A DNA stretch of 13,428 bases from JAUIBE01 sp035267185 (GTDB lineage Bacteria; Pseudomonadota; Gammaproteobacteria; Xanthomonadales; SZUA-36): positions 1-13,428 of the forward strand of contig DATFLY010000098.1 of the NCBI GenBank assembly GCA_035267185.1. The letters run 5' to 3'. Below the pieces are notes generated by a model. It was given only the letters and a program-made list of their open reading frames with translations. It searched no databases and was not told where the DNA came from. Within the stretch, counting starts at the first letter, position 1. Every line of letters begins with the position of its first letter. Shown here piece after piece: positions 7,582-13,428 of the stretch. The translations under genes and the position numbers were made by a program.

Positions 7582-9045
7582 TCAGGCGGCCTGCCGGGTT
7601 GGCAGGTCAAACGCAAACACGGTGCCCTTGTCGAGCGCACTCTCCACGGTAATGCGACTGCCGTGCAGATCCAGTATGCGCTTGACGATGGCAAGACCCA
7701 GGCCGCTCGAACCGCCTGAAGCGCTGGCTTCTGCGCGATAGAAACGATCGAAAATATGGTCGATGTCCTGGGGGTGGATGCCACAGCCGGTGTCAGCGAC
7801 AGAAACCGCAACGCTGTCGGCGCGGGGATCCAGCCTGATGGTGATGTCGCCATCGCGCGGCGTGTACTTCAATGCATTGCGCAGCAAATTCTCCAGAACC
7901 CGCTGCATCAGGCCGATATCGGCCTGGACCGTGGCAGGTTCGCCGGGTGTTTCAACTTTGATCGTCACACCCTTGTCGGAAGCCTGCAGCTCAAATTCCT
8001 GGGCGACATCGTGTAAGAGCTCGGCCAGCGAGAACCGCTCAAGTTCAGGTTTGACCTGCGCAGATTCCAGCTTGGATAACTCAAAAAGGTCACCCACCAG
8101 TGTCGCGAGTCGCTGCGTATGCCTGCGGGTAATCTCCAGGTAACGCCTGCGTTCTTCAGGGTCGAGCGTATCGTTCTTGATCAGTAGCGTGTCGACATAT
8201 CCATGCATTGAAGAAAGAGGTGTCCTCAGGTCATGAGAGACATTGCTGATCAGCTCGCGCCTGACCCGGTCCGTTTCCTTCAGGGTTTCAAATTGCTCTT
8301 TCAGCTTGCCCGCCATCGACACAAACGAACGACTTAGCTGGCCGATCTCATCGCTTCCCGGGTCAGGATGAATGATGGTCGTTTGTTCGAAACCGGATTG
8401 GGTAAATTCCTGCACATCACGGCTTAAGCGCCTGAGTCGCTGTGTCAGCATGGCAAAGACCAGCAGTCCAACCAGCGATGCCGCCAGCACAATCGCCAGG
8501 GTGGCGCCAAGACTGACTTTGCGTACGTAACTCCCCTGGATGCTGGTCGCCAGGTCGTCATAAATCTGACCACCCAGAACAGCGTACAGGTATCCCTGCA
8601 ACTCATCGCCATCCATGACAGGCGAGGCAGAAAAAATCTTCAGTTGGTCAGGGTGGCGCGGATCAGGCCCTTTGAATGGCATCTCGACATTTCCGTCAAC
8701 CCATTGCCTGACCGGGTTAAGATCCACATGGCTGAGTTTGACGCTCTCCTGGGGTACACCATGGGCCACGATCTGACCTTCACGATCAAGAAGATAAATT
8801 TCAACCGTGGGATTGACCACCATTGCTTGCCGGGCCAGGCGGGCGATGGCTTCCTGGTTGACCACACCACCTTCGATCAGTGTATGTTCGCCAGTCACGT
8901 ACATGGCGATGGAACCGTTCAGCCGCTGGGTAAGTTCTTCGTAATAAAGACGCGAACTGAATTTTTCCAGAATATAAAACCCGCTGCCGATCAGGGCAAT
9001 GATCACCAGCAGTGCTGTACTTAACCTCGCCAGAAGAGAGTTCAT
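7582..9045 (-). CDS. Membrane sensor histidine kinase
   Basis: 487 residues, classic HK layout. TM1 ~7-26; periplasmic sensor ~27-175 with a Cache/PAS-like stretch (VEIYLLDREGQIVAHGVP at 81-98, then FSASPVMDGDELQGYLYAVLGG); TM2 ~178-200; HAMP linker ~200-252. The HisKA domain has phospho-acceptor His271 in SNVSHDLRTPLSS. The HATPase_c domain has N-box NLLRNALKYTP (Asn390), G1 DTGCGI (Asp418), F-box FDRFYR and G2 GSSGLGLAI (447-453). All catalytic motifs are intact. The start overlaps the stop of the response-regulator gene by ATGA, so the two are translationally coupled and form one pair. The signal sensed is unknown; the extracytoplasmic Cache-like fold suggests a small ligand. Confidence 0.94.
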   Translation of the reverse strand: MNSLLARLSTALLVIIALIGSGFYILEKFSSRLYYEELTQRLNGSIAMYVTGEHTLIEGGVVNQEAIARLARQAMVVNPTVEIYLLDREGQIVAHGVPQESVKLSHVDLNPVRQWVDGNVEMPFKGPDPRHPDQLKIFSASPVMDGDELQGYLYAVLGGQIYDDLATSIQGSYVRKVSLGATLAIVLAASLVGLLVFAMLTQRLRRLSRDVQEFTQSGFEQTTIIHPDPGSDEIGQLSRSFVSMAGKLKEQFETLKETDRVRRELISNVSHDLRTPLSSMHGYVDTLLIKNDTLDPEERRRYLEITRRHTQRLATLVGDLFELSKLESAQVKPELERFSLAELLHDVAQEFELQASDKGVTIKVETPGEPATVQADIGLMQRVLENLLRNALKYTPRDGDITIRLDPRADSVAVSVADTGCGIHPQDIDHIFDRFYRAEASASGGSSGLGLAIVKRILDLHGSRITVESALDKGTVFAFDLPTRQAA

Positions 9046-9773
9046 GCGGCTTGCATCTTGTAGCCCACACCCCAGACCGTCACGATGATCTCCGGATCTG
9101 CCGGATTGGGTTCGATCTTGGCGCGTAGTCGGTTGATGTGGGAGTTCACTGTGTGTTCATACCCTTCGTGGCCATAACCCCAGACATGATCCAGCAGTTG
9201 TGCCCTGCTGAATACGTGATTGGGGTTGCGCGCAAACTGGAGCATCAGGTCGAATTCCCGGGCGGTCAGGGTCACGGGTTCACCGCTCAATGAAACACTT
9301 CGACTTCCAGGGTCGATTTCCAGATCGCCAATTTGAATCGGACCGGCCAATCCCGGAATGGATTTTTCGAGCGATTCAATACGACGGAACAATGCTTTAA
9401 CACGAGCCATCAATTCACTGACGCTGAACGGCTTGGTGACGTAATCGTCTGCACCGAGCTCCAGTCCCAGCACCCTGTCAAGTTCCGATGATTTTGAGGT
9501 CAGCATCAGGATGGGCAGGTAGCTTTTTTCGCGCCGCAGGCTGCGACAAATGGTGAGGCCGTCAGGACCCGGAAGCTTGATGTCCAGGATTGCGAGATCC
9601 CACTCACGAGCAAATGCCAGTCGCATTCCTTCATGCCCGTCTTCAGCAATGGTGACTTCAAAGTCGTGATCACGCAGGTGCAGTGCTATCAACTCTGCAA
9701 TGTCTTTATCGTCCTCGACCACCAGGATACGACGAGCTTGTTCATTGATACTTGCGGTTCCGATTGTCTTCAT
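9042..9773 (-). CDS. OmpR/PhoB-family response regulator
   Basis: 243 residues. Receiver domain ~14-130 with acidic pocket Glu20/Asp21/Asp22, phosphorylation site Asp64 in LDIKLPG, Thr92 and Lys114 in TKPFS. A winged-helix DNA-binding domain follows at ~146-240 (LTAREFDLMLQFARNPNHVFSR, VWGYGHEGYEHTVNSHINRLRAKIE split across the recognition helix, ending in the VWGVGYKM wing). Phosphorylation by the adjacent kinase should drive dimer binding to direct repeats at target promoters. The ATG start has GGGAG almost touching it, so its ribosome site is poor, but no better in-frame start exists before the receiver domain. The first ~13 residues (MKTIGTASINEQA) precede the conserved RILVVEDD core. First gene of the pair. 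Confidence 0.94.
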   Translation of the reverse strand: MKTIGTASINEQARRILVVEDDKDIAELIALHLRDHDFEVTIAEDGHEGMRLAFAREWDLAILDIKLPGPDGLTICRSLRREKSYLPILMLTSKSSELDRVLGLELGADDYVTKPFSVSELMARVKALFRRIESLEKSIPGLAGPIQIGDLEIDPGSRSVSLSGEPVTLTAREFDLMLQFARNPNHVFSRAQLLDHVWGYGHEGYEHTVNSHINRLRAKIEPNPADPEIIVTVWGVGYKMQAA

Positions 9774-9805
9774 CTCCCGGTCGCTTCCACTTTCAGGGTC
9801 AGCCT

Positions 9806-9823
9806 CAGGCCAGGATTGGCCTG
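9806..9823. promoter_or_regulatory. Dyad upstream of the response-regulator gene
   Basis: Perfect 7-bp inverted repeat CAGGCCA / TGGCCTG around a GGAT spacer, 33 bases before the regulator start codon. It could be an operator, for example for autoregulation, or an mRNA leader hairpin. OmpR-type regulators usually bind direct repeats, which argues mildly against an autoregulatory site. Confidence 0.3.
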
Positions 9824-9858
9824 TCAGGACTGCGAATGTAGACCAGAAATCTCACGTA

Positions 9859-9867
9859 ATTATCACA
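9859..9867 (-). promoter_or_regulatory. Possible extended -10 for the two-component operon
   Basis: On the minus strand TGTGATAAT gives a TG one base before the hexamer GATAAT (5 of 6 to TATAAT). No convincing -35 lies 16-18 bases upstream. It would give a leader of about 80 bases containing the 9806-9823 dyad. Weak single-motif call. Confidence 0.3.
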
Positions 9868-10026
9868 AAACTACCCGGACTTGCTGTTTTTCGCAATAAG
9901 AAACAAAGGGTTAAGTTTTCTCAAAAGAAATCAAACTCGTGATAAGGACGTGAAATCAGGACAGCAGAATATGACTCAGTACCGGCCAGTCCGGATTGCT
10001 CGTAACCACCAAATGAGGAGTTGACT

Positions 10027-10698
10027 ATGAATTTTGATCTTAAACGACCGGTAATGGCTTTGGCCGCACTGATGTTTGTGCTGGCAGCATTTTCAGCACA
10101 GGCACAGATTGCAGCGAAAAACTATGAAGTAACGATCACAAACATGACAGAAGCGCAGGCGTTTACACCCTTGATCCTTGCCACTCATGTCCCATCGGTC
10201 AGGATGTTCACCCCGGGACAGCCAGCCAGCGTTGAACTTGAAGAACTGGCCGAAGGCGGCGCTGTTGGCCCCATGGCTGACTTGCTCGCCACTTTACCCG
10301 ACCAGGTGCTGGATGTTGTGACCACTGAAGGTTTGCTGATGCCCGGAGATACTGCAACAGTGCAAATTGGCGGCGATATCCTGCGCAACCGACTCAGCCT
10401 GGCGGCCATGCTGATTCCGACCAATGACAGCTTTGTCGGCCTCAATGCGATGGTCCTGCCCGGACGCAACAATTCAGCTTTGGCTCCGGCCTATGATTCC
10501 GGAACCGAGGAAAATGACGAGCTGTGTGCCAACATTCCCGGACCGGTCTGCGGTGGCGAAGGTTTTGGCCTCGACGATGGTGAAGGCTATGTCTATATCT
10601 CACAGGGCATGCAAGGTGTTGGCGACCTTGAAGCAGACACCTACGACTGGCGCAATCCGGTTGCCTATATCCAGATTCGCCGTATCCCTTCTCCGTAA
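10027..10698 (+). CDS. Secreted spondin_N-domain protein
   Basis: 223 residues from the ATG at 10027. An in-frame TTG at 10021 touches the AGGAG ribosome site (10016-10020), while the ATG sits 6 bases from it, so the ATG is the start. Signal peptide: KR, then a hydrophobic core (ALAALMFVLAAFS), with cleavage likely after AQA (residue 26). The mature part matches bacterial spondin_N proteins: YEVTITNMTEAQAFTPLILATH (33-54, spanning the first strands), HVPSVRMFTPGQPAS, ELAEGG, VVTTEGLLMPGDT, LSLAAMLIPTNDSFVGLNAM, then AYDSGTEENDE with two cysteines (167, 175) around IPGPVCGG that may pair. Spondin folds are calcium-linked beta-sandwiches in animal matrix proteins; the bacterial role is unknown, probably periplasmic or extracellular. 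It stands alone, with a strong hairpin just downstream. Confidence 0.87.
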   Translation: MNFDLKRPVMALAALMFVLAAFSAQAQIAAKNYEVTITNMTEAQAFTPLILATHVPSVRMFTPGQPASVELEELAEGGAVGPMADLLATLPDQVLDVVTTEGLLMPGDTATVQIGGDILRNRLSLAAMLIPTNDSFVGLNAMVLPGRNNSALAPAYDSGTEENDELCANIPGPVCGGEGFGLDDGEGYVYISQGMQGVGDLEADTYDWRNPVAYIQIRRIPSP

Positions 10699-10706
10699 GT
10701 TTTCCA

Positions 10707-10768
10707 AAAGCCAGCCCAGGCCAGCTTCTCCCTCCCTCACTCCACACATCTGGCCTGGGTTTGGCTTT
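10707..10768 (+). terminator. Long hairpin after the spondin gene, probable terminator
   Basis: Two stem blocks pair: AAAGCCA (10707-10713) with TGGCTTT (10762-10768), and CCCAGGCCAG (10715-10724) with CTGGCCTGGG (10750-10759), separated by a small asymmetric bulge. The loop is 25 nt and pyrimidine-rich. It begins 9 bases after the stop codon. The T-tract after it is poor (only CTTTGT), so factor-independent termination is uncertain; a role in 3' end protection is equally possible. Confidence 0.55.
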
Positions 10769-10785
10769 GTACTGAGTTCGTTCGC

Positions 10786-10816
10786 ATTTGACAGGGGATA
10801 CAACCCCTCATCACCT
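10786..10816 (+). repeat. Left terminal inverted repeat (31 bp)
   Basis: Exact reverse complement of 10964-10994. Contains an internal AGGGG-ATACAA-CCCCT hairpin at 10793-10808, so it can fold alone or pair with its partner. Confidence 0.9.
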
Positions 10817-10963
10817 GAGTCCGCGGCCCCCATTGAAACGGGGGCTTCCCTTACGAGTTGTCGCTTGGTGGACAAGCACATACAGGACGTCCATGTCCTG
10901 AATATGCTAATTCGGCTTCCCTGCCGAATTGTCCAGTCGCGCCTGCCTCGCTCGGCGCTGCCA

Positions 10964-10994
10964 AGGTGATGAGGGGTTGTATCCCCTGTCAAAT
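10964..10994 (-). repeat. Right terminal inverted repeat (31 bp)
   Basis: Exact reverse complement of 10786-10816. Outside the match the flanks differ by a one-base offset (CGC|ATTTGAC against CGCA|ATTTGAC read inward), so the true element may extend a few bases further. Confidence 0.9.
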
Positions 10995-11099
10995 TGCGCG
11001 GAAGGCTGATACTCCCCAAACTCAACGTCGAACGTTTTTAGTGGGCTAGAATGATAGGAATCTCGTCACTCGCATAAGAAGTCAAAGAGGAGGCCTTCC

Positions 11100-11672
11100 A
11101 TGCACGCGACACTCGTATCACTGTGGTTGCCCATTCTGCTCTCAACCGTCGCCGTTTTTATCGTCAGCAGCCTGATCTGGACAGTGATTGGCTGGCACAA
11201 CTCCGACTGGAAAAAACTGCCTGACGAGGAAAAGGCCCGGGAAGTTCTCAGGGGAACGCCCCACGGACAGTATTCGGTCCCTTATGCCCGGGACGGCAAA
11301 GCCAAGCAGGACCCGGAATGGCTCGAAAAAGTAAGGGAAGGTCCGGCCATGATGGTCACGGTCTGGGAAGGTGACCCTACCAAAATGGGCAAGCAGCTGG
11401 TCCAGTGGTTCATCTATATCCTTGTCATCACCACCCTGCTGGCGTTCGTTGCTTCCAAACTTGTTCACCTGGGTTCGAGTTACATGATCGTGTTTCACCA
11501 TTTCCTGATCACCGGCACCCTGACCTATTCGGGTGCGCATGCGATGGGCGCCATCTGGTTTGGACACAGCTGGACCCGCACCCTCAAGGACATTGTCGAT
11601 GGCATTATCTATGCAGCCGTCACGGCGGGCTTTTTTGGCTGGTTGTGGCCCTCGGTTCCAGTCAGTGGTTAA
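11100..11672 (+). CDS. Conserved hypothetical four-helix membrane protein
   Basis: 190 residues starting MHATLVSLWLPILLST; the ATG follows AGAGGAGG 7 bases upstream. TM helices at ~7-30, 102-121, 127-152 and 164-184. Between TM1 and TM2 lies a soluble stretch of ~70 residues (HNSDWKKLPDEE 33-44, HGQYSVPYARDG 55-66, EGPAMMVTVWEG 80-91). The end is FFGWLWP. I recognise the pattern (HNSDWKKLPDE, GQYxxPY, GPxxxxTVW, TAGxFGWLWP) as a recurrent uncharacterised bacterial family but know no function for it. The histidine and acidic residues in the soluble part are not a recognised metal or catalytic motif. It ends 9 bases before the PLP enzyme gene, so the two are likely co-translated. Confidence 0.85.
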   Translation: MHATLVSLWLPILLSTVAVFIVSSLIWTVIGWHNSDWKKLPDEEKAREVLRGTPHGQYSVPYARDGKAKQDPEWLEKVREGPAMMVTVWEGDPTKMGKQLVQWFIYILVITTLLAFVASKLVHLGSSYMIVFHHFLITGTLTYSGAHAMGAIWFGHSWTRTLKDIVDGIIYAAVTAGFFGWLWPSVPVSG

Positions 11673-11681
11673 CCATTCACA

Positions 11682-12926
11682 ATGATTAACCCTGCCTTTC
11701 AATTTGCGCGTTGCCTTGCGTGCGGAACTGATTATCCCGTGGATCAGCCTATGAACCTGTGCCCGGCAGATGGACGGCCGGTGCAGATGGTGCTGGACAC
11801 CAACCAGGTTCATTCCAGCCACCCGGATGGCGACTGGTACAAACCATCAATCAACAGCATGTGGCGTTTTGGTGCACTCCTTCCCCTGACTCCTGCAGAC
11901 AACGAAATTGTTTCCCTTGGAGAAGGGCATACGCCGCTACTTGATTACGATGACCACCCGCTCGCAAAGCAGGCGGGATTCAGTCTGCGAATCAAGGAAG
12001 AAGGCAAGGCTCAGCCAGGCTTTGGAGCCAACCCCACCCAGAGTTTCAAAGACCGGGGCATGGTCATGACAGTCAACATGGCAAAAACCCTGGGCCTGAA
12101 AAAGCTTGCCGTTCCGACCCAGGGAAATGCAGGTGATTCACTCGCGGTGTATGCACAGGCAGCGGGGCTGGATGCAGTGATCGCCATGCCCGAGGACACC
12201 CCTCTGCCCATCAAGGGCGGCGTTGCAGCCCTCGCAATCGAAAACCCCGGGATTCACATCGAAACCGTTGAAGGCACAATCCGGGAGGCCAACGAGTTAC
12301 TGGAACGCGACTGGATTCCAAAAGGCTGGTTCAGCGTTGCAACTTTCCGCGAGCCTGGCTGGCGTATTGAAGGCAAGAAAACCCTCGGACTGGAGCTGGC
12401 CGAACCTGATGAACCAGGCGGAGCGTGGTCACTACCTGATGTCATCATCTATCCCACCGGCGGCGGCACCGGTGTGCTGGGAATGTGGAAGGCATTTGAT
12501 GAGCTCGAAGCCCTTGGCGTGATCGACTCCAGGCGCCCCCGTATCGTCTGTGTCCAGTCAGCCGCCACCACACCCCTGGTCGATGCTTATGATCATTCGA
12601 GGCCAGATACCGAGTCGTGCGAAGCAGGAAAAACGCTGGCATTTGGCCTCAACGTGCCTGGCGGGGTAGGCCATTTTCGTCTGCTCGAAATCATTGCCCA
12701 GAGCGATGGTGTTGCGCTGGCAATCGAGGAAGAAGACATTGAAACCACGCTTTCCCGCATCTGGAAAGAGAAGCACTGGTGGATCTGTCCGGAAGGTGCT
12801 GCGTGCCTGGCCGCTTTGCCCAGGCTGGTCGAGGATGGCGTGATTAAACCGGGCGACCAGGTGGTTTCGTTCAATACAGGCTCTCTGGAAAAGTATCTGC
12901 CGGACCTTCGTCATCTCCTGAAATGA
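11682..12926 (+). CDS. thrC: Threonine synthase-like PLP enzyme (fold type II)
   Basis: 414 residues. Threonine synthase turns O-phosphohomoserine into threonine and phosphate in the cytoplasm. N-terminal zinc-ribbon-like motif with Cys11, Cys14 and Cys27 (CLACG, NLCPADG), as in archaeal and plant-type enzymes; this supports the start at 11682 over Met24, although the ribosome site is weak. PLP fold: LGEGHTPLL (79-87), Schiff-base Lys123 in SFKDRG, substrate loop TQGNAG (146-151), cofactor phosphate loop PTGGGTG (258-264), and closing motif FNTGS (397-401). All key residues are present. Paralogues with this layout sometimes act on other amino-acid phosphates, and no hom or thrB gene is adjacent, so substrate identity is inferred. 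It follows the small membrane protein by 9 bases. No clear terminator follows, only a weak TTTGGCC/GGCCAAA pair (12932-12976). Confidence 0.75.
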   Translation: MINPAFQFARCLACGTDYPVDQPMNLCPADGRPVQMVLDTNQVHSSHPDGDWYKPSINSMWRFGALLPLTPADNEIVSLGEGHTPLLDYDDHPLAKQAGFSLRIKEEGKAQPGFGANPTQSFKDRGMVMTVNMAKTLGLKKLAVPTQGNAGDSLAVYAQAAGLDAVIAMPEDTPLPIKGGVAALAIENPGIHIETVEGTIREANELLERDWIPKGWFSVATFREPGWRIEGKKTLGLELAEPDEPGGAWSLPDVIIYPTGGGTGVLGMWKAFDELEALGVIDSRRPRIVCVQSAATTPLVDAYDHSRPDTESCEAGKTLAFGLNVPGGVGHFRLLEIIAQSDGVALAIEEEDIETTLSRIWKEKHWWICPEGAACLAALPRLVEDGVIKPGDQVVSFNTGSLEKYLPDLRHLLK

Positions 12927-12961
12927 TTAGTTTTGGCCGGGACCACAGCTGAGACCGAAAG

Positions 12962-13031
12962 CGCGTCGCGGCCAAAGTGTTTCACCTGGTGGATCCCGGC
13001 TCGGGGGCCGGGATGACGTATTGAAGCGTGA
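12962..13031 (+). repeat. 70-bp direct repeat, copy 1
   Basis: Identical over 70 bases to 13359-13428, 397 bp downstream. Contains the perfect hairpin ATCCCGGC-TCGGGG-GCCGGGAT (12993-13014) followed by GACG. Confidence 0.95.
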
Positions 13032-13107
13032 TCCCGAAAAGTGACGTACCTGCCACCCTGAAAATCCAAGTTCCCGTCATCCCGGAAAGCCGAGCGCCGG
13101 TGGAATC

Positions 13108-13145
13108 GAGGTTACGGATTGGCCAAAGGCCAAGAAGTGGCCGAG
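13108..13145 (+). repeat. Hairpin repeat unit, copy 1
   Basis: 38-bp unit beginning GAGGTTACG and ending AGAAGTGGCCGAG. Central hairpin TTGGCC-AAA-GGCCAA at 13119-13133. Confidence 0.8.
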
Positions 13146-13158
13146 GGCAGGCGAAAGT

Positions 13159-13196
13159 GAGGTTACGATTTTGGCGAAGCCAAAGAAGTGGCCGAA
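13159..13196 (+). repeat. Hairpin repeat unit, copy 2
   Basis: 38-bp unit 51 bp after copy 1, with the same GAGGTTACG start and AGAAGTGGCCGA end. The central hairpin is changed but still perfect: TTTGGC-GAA-GCCAAA at 13170-13184. Confidence 0.8.
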
Positions 13197-13238
13197 TGAA
13201 GCCGCTGCCCGTGGAACCGCAGGGCAGGTAGCGCAGAC

Positions 13239-13275
13239 AGTGCGATTTTTGCCAAGCAAAAGAAGCGCTGGCTAA
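13239..13275 (+). repeat. Hairpin repeat unit, copy 3 (diverged)
   Basis: Shares CGATTTT before the stem and AGAAG after it. The hairpin is TTTTGC-CAA-GCAAAA at 13247-13261, again perfect. The flanks are more diverged (AGAAGCGCTGGC instead of AGAAGTGGCCGA). Confidence 0.6.
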
Positions 13276-13321
13276 GTGCCGCAGCCCGTGCGTAGGCTTG
13301 TCCGAATCGTCCTGCGATTAA

Positions 13322-13415
13322 CGTCATCCCGGAAGCGCGAGTAGCGCTGTCCGGGACCCGCGTCGCGGCCAAAGTGTTTCACCTGGTGGATCCCGGCTCG
13401 GGGGCCGGGATGACG
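13322..13415. repeat. REP-like palindromic unit bounded by CGTCATCCCGG
   Basis: Starts CGTCATCCCGG (13322-13332) and ends with its reverse complement CCGGGATGACG (13405-13415). Two hairpins lie inside: CCCGGAAGCGC against GCGCTGTCCGGG (13328-13355, one-base bulge) and ATCCCGGC/GCCGGGAT. A partial relative begins at 13075 with the same first 13 bases. Confidence 0.7.
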
Positions 13416-13428
13416 TATTGAAGCGTGA
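13359..13428 (+). repeat. 70-bp direct repeat, copy 2 (runs to window end)
   Basis: Identical to 12962-13031. The match still holds at the last base of the window, so its true length and any further tandem copies are unknown. Confidence 0.95.

Larger units (their letters stand above)
10786..10994. mobile_element. MITE-like 209-bp element with perfect 31-bp terminal inverted repeats
   Basis: The ends, 10786-10816 and 10964-10994, are exact reverse complements over 31 bp; the outer edge begins ATTTGACAGGGG. The interior has no ORF but a row of hairpins: GCCCCC/GGGGGC (10826-10845), GCTTG/CAAGC (10863-10877), CAGGAC/GTCCTG (10883-10900), AATTCGGC/GCCGAATT (10909-10930) and GCGCC/GGCGC (10939-10958). 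Each terminal repeat also holds its own AGGGG/CCCCT hairpin. Size, ends and lack of coding fit a non-autonomous transposable element or complex REP/BIME. No clear target-site duplication is seen. It fills most of the gap between the spondin gene (ends 10698) and the next gene (11100). Confidence 0.6.
12927..13428. other. Gene-free repeat mosaic
   Basis: No ORF here has a ribosome site, family likeness or convincing start; the frames of 60-69 codons run through repeats. The stretch is built of a 70-bp direct repeat at each end, four copies of the CGTCATCCCG motif in both orientations (13009-13018 and 13406-13415 inverted; 13075 and 13322 forward), and three tandem hairpin units in the centre. 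It is typical of REP/BIME-type intergenic DNA. Confidence 0.75.

Noticed and set aside
9910..9946. TTAAGTTT ... CGTGATAA as a sigma-28 flagellar-type promoter for the spondin gene
   Set aside because: The spacing between boxes is about 19 bases, far over the usual 11, and the boxes match only in part.
10021..10026. TTG at 10021 as the spondin-protein start
   Set aside because: It directly abuts the AGGAG ribosome site; the ATG at 10027 has the right spacing and opens the signal peptide.
10786..10994. An integron attC site
   Set aside because: No R/L box motifs (GTTRRRY) are recognisable at the ends, no integrase is present, and the 31-bp perfect ends do not fit attC layout.
11142..11822. 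226-codon minus-strand ORF opposite the small membrane protein
   Set aside because: It crosses the boundary of two clear plus-strand genes, has no ribosome site and no recognisable protein pattern.
13108..13275. A CRISPR array formed by the hairpin repeats
   Set aside because: Only three diverged copies with unequal spacing (51 then about 80 bp), no cas genes, and the repeats are less alike than CRISPR repeats.
13028..13372. ORFs of 60-69 codons in the repeat region
   Set aside because: They run through repeats and palindromes, lack ribosome sites and have Arg- and Pro-rich translations typical of GC-rich non-coding DNA.

Overview
The window looks like a piece of a moderately GC-rich bacterial chromosome, most likely a gammaproteobacterium of the Xanthomonadales/Chromatiales/Wenzhouxiangella kind. 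That placement is an inference. It rests on a secreted protein ending in an IFxDxFE-type tail, a secreted spondin-domain protein, an OmpR-type two-component pair, and REP-like intergenic repeats. There is no rRNA, tRNA, phage gene, transposase or CRISPR array.

Left part (1-5963, minus strand): four genes in one direction, separated by 37, 21 and 47 bases, so probably one operon. In transcription order they are a large exported beta-propeller/di-haem cytochrome c protein resembling the hydrazine synthase alpha subunit (HzsA) family, an APC-superfamily amino-acid permease, a ThiF/MoeB/HesA E1-like adenylyltransferase with an extra C-terminal domain, and a BNR/Asp-box propeller protein cut by the window edge. 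A 98-bp divergent region upstream holds a likely extended -10 box and a dyad.

Middle part (6062-9773): a TVP38/TMEM64 (VTT/DedA-like) membrane protein and the water channel AqpZ on the plus strand. They converge on a two-component operon on the minus strand, where a PhoB/OmpR-type response regulator and a sensor kinase share a 4-bp ATGA overlap.

Right part (10027-13428, plus strand): a secreted spondin_N-domain protein, a strong hairpin, then a 209-bp MITE-like element with perfect 31-bp terminal inverted repeats and a string of internal hairpins. These are followed by a tight pair of genes for a small four-helix membrane protein and a threonine synthase-like PLP enzyme. The last 500 bases carry no gene and are a mosaic of repeats: a perfect 70-bp direct repeat 397 bp apart, REP-like palindromes carrying CGTCATCCCGG, and three diverged copies of a hairpin whose stem changes are compensated.

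Best candidates for something new: (1) the HzsA-like/permease/E1-like/BNR operon, a combination I do not recognise as a described system; (2) the MITE-like element at 10786-10994; (3) the three-copy hairpin repeat at 13108-13275. All functions are read from sequence motifs alone; no database search was possible.
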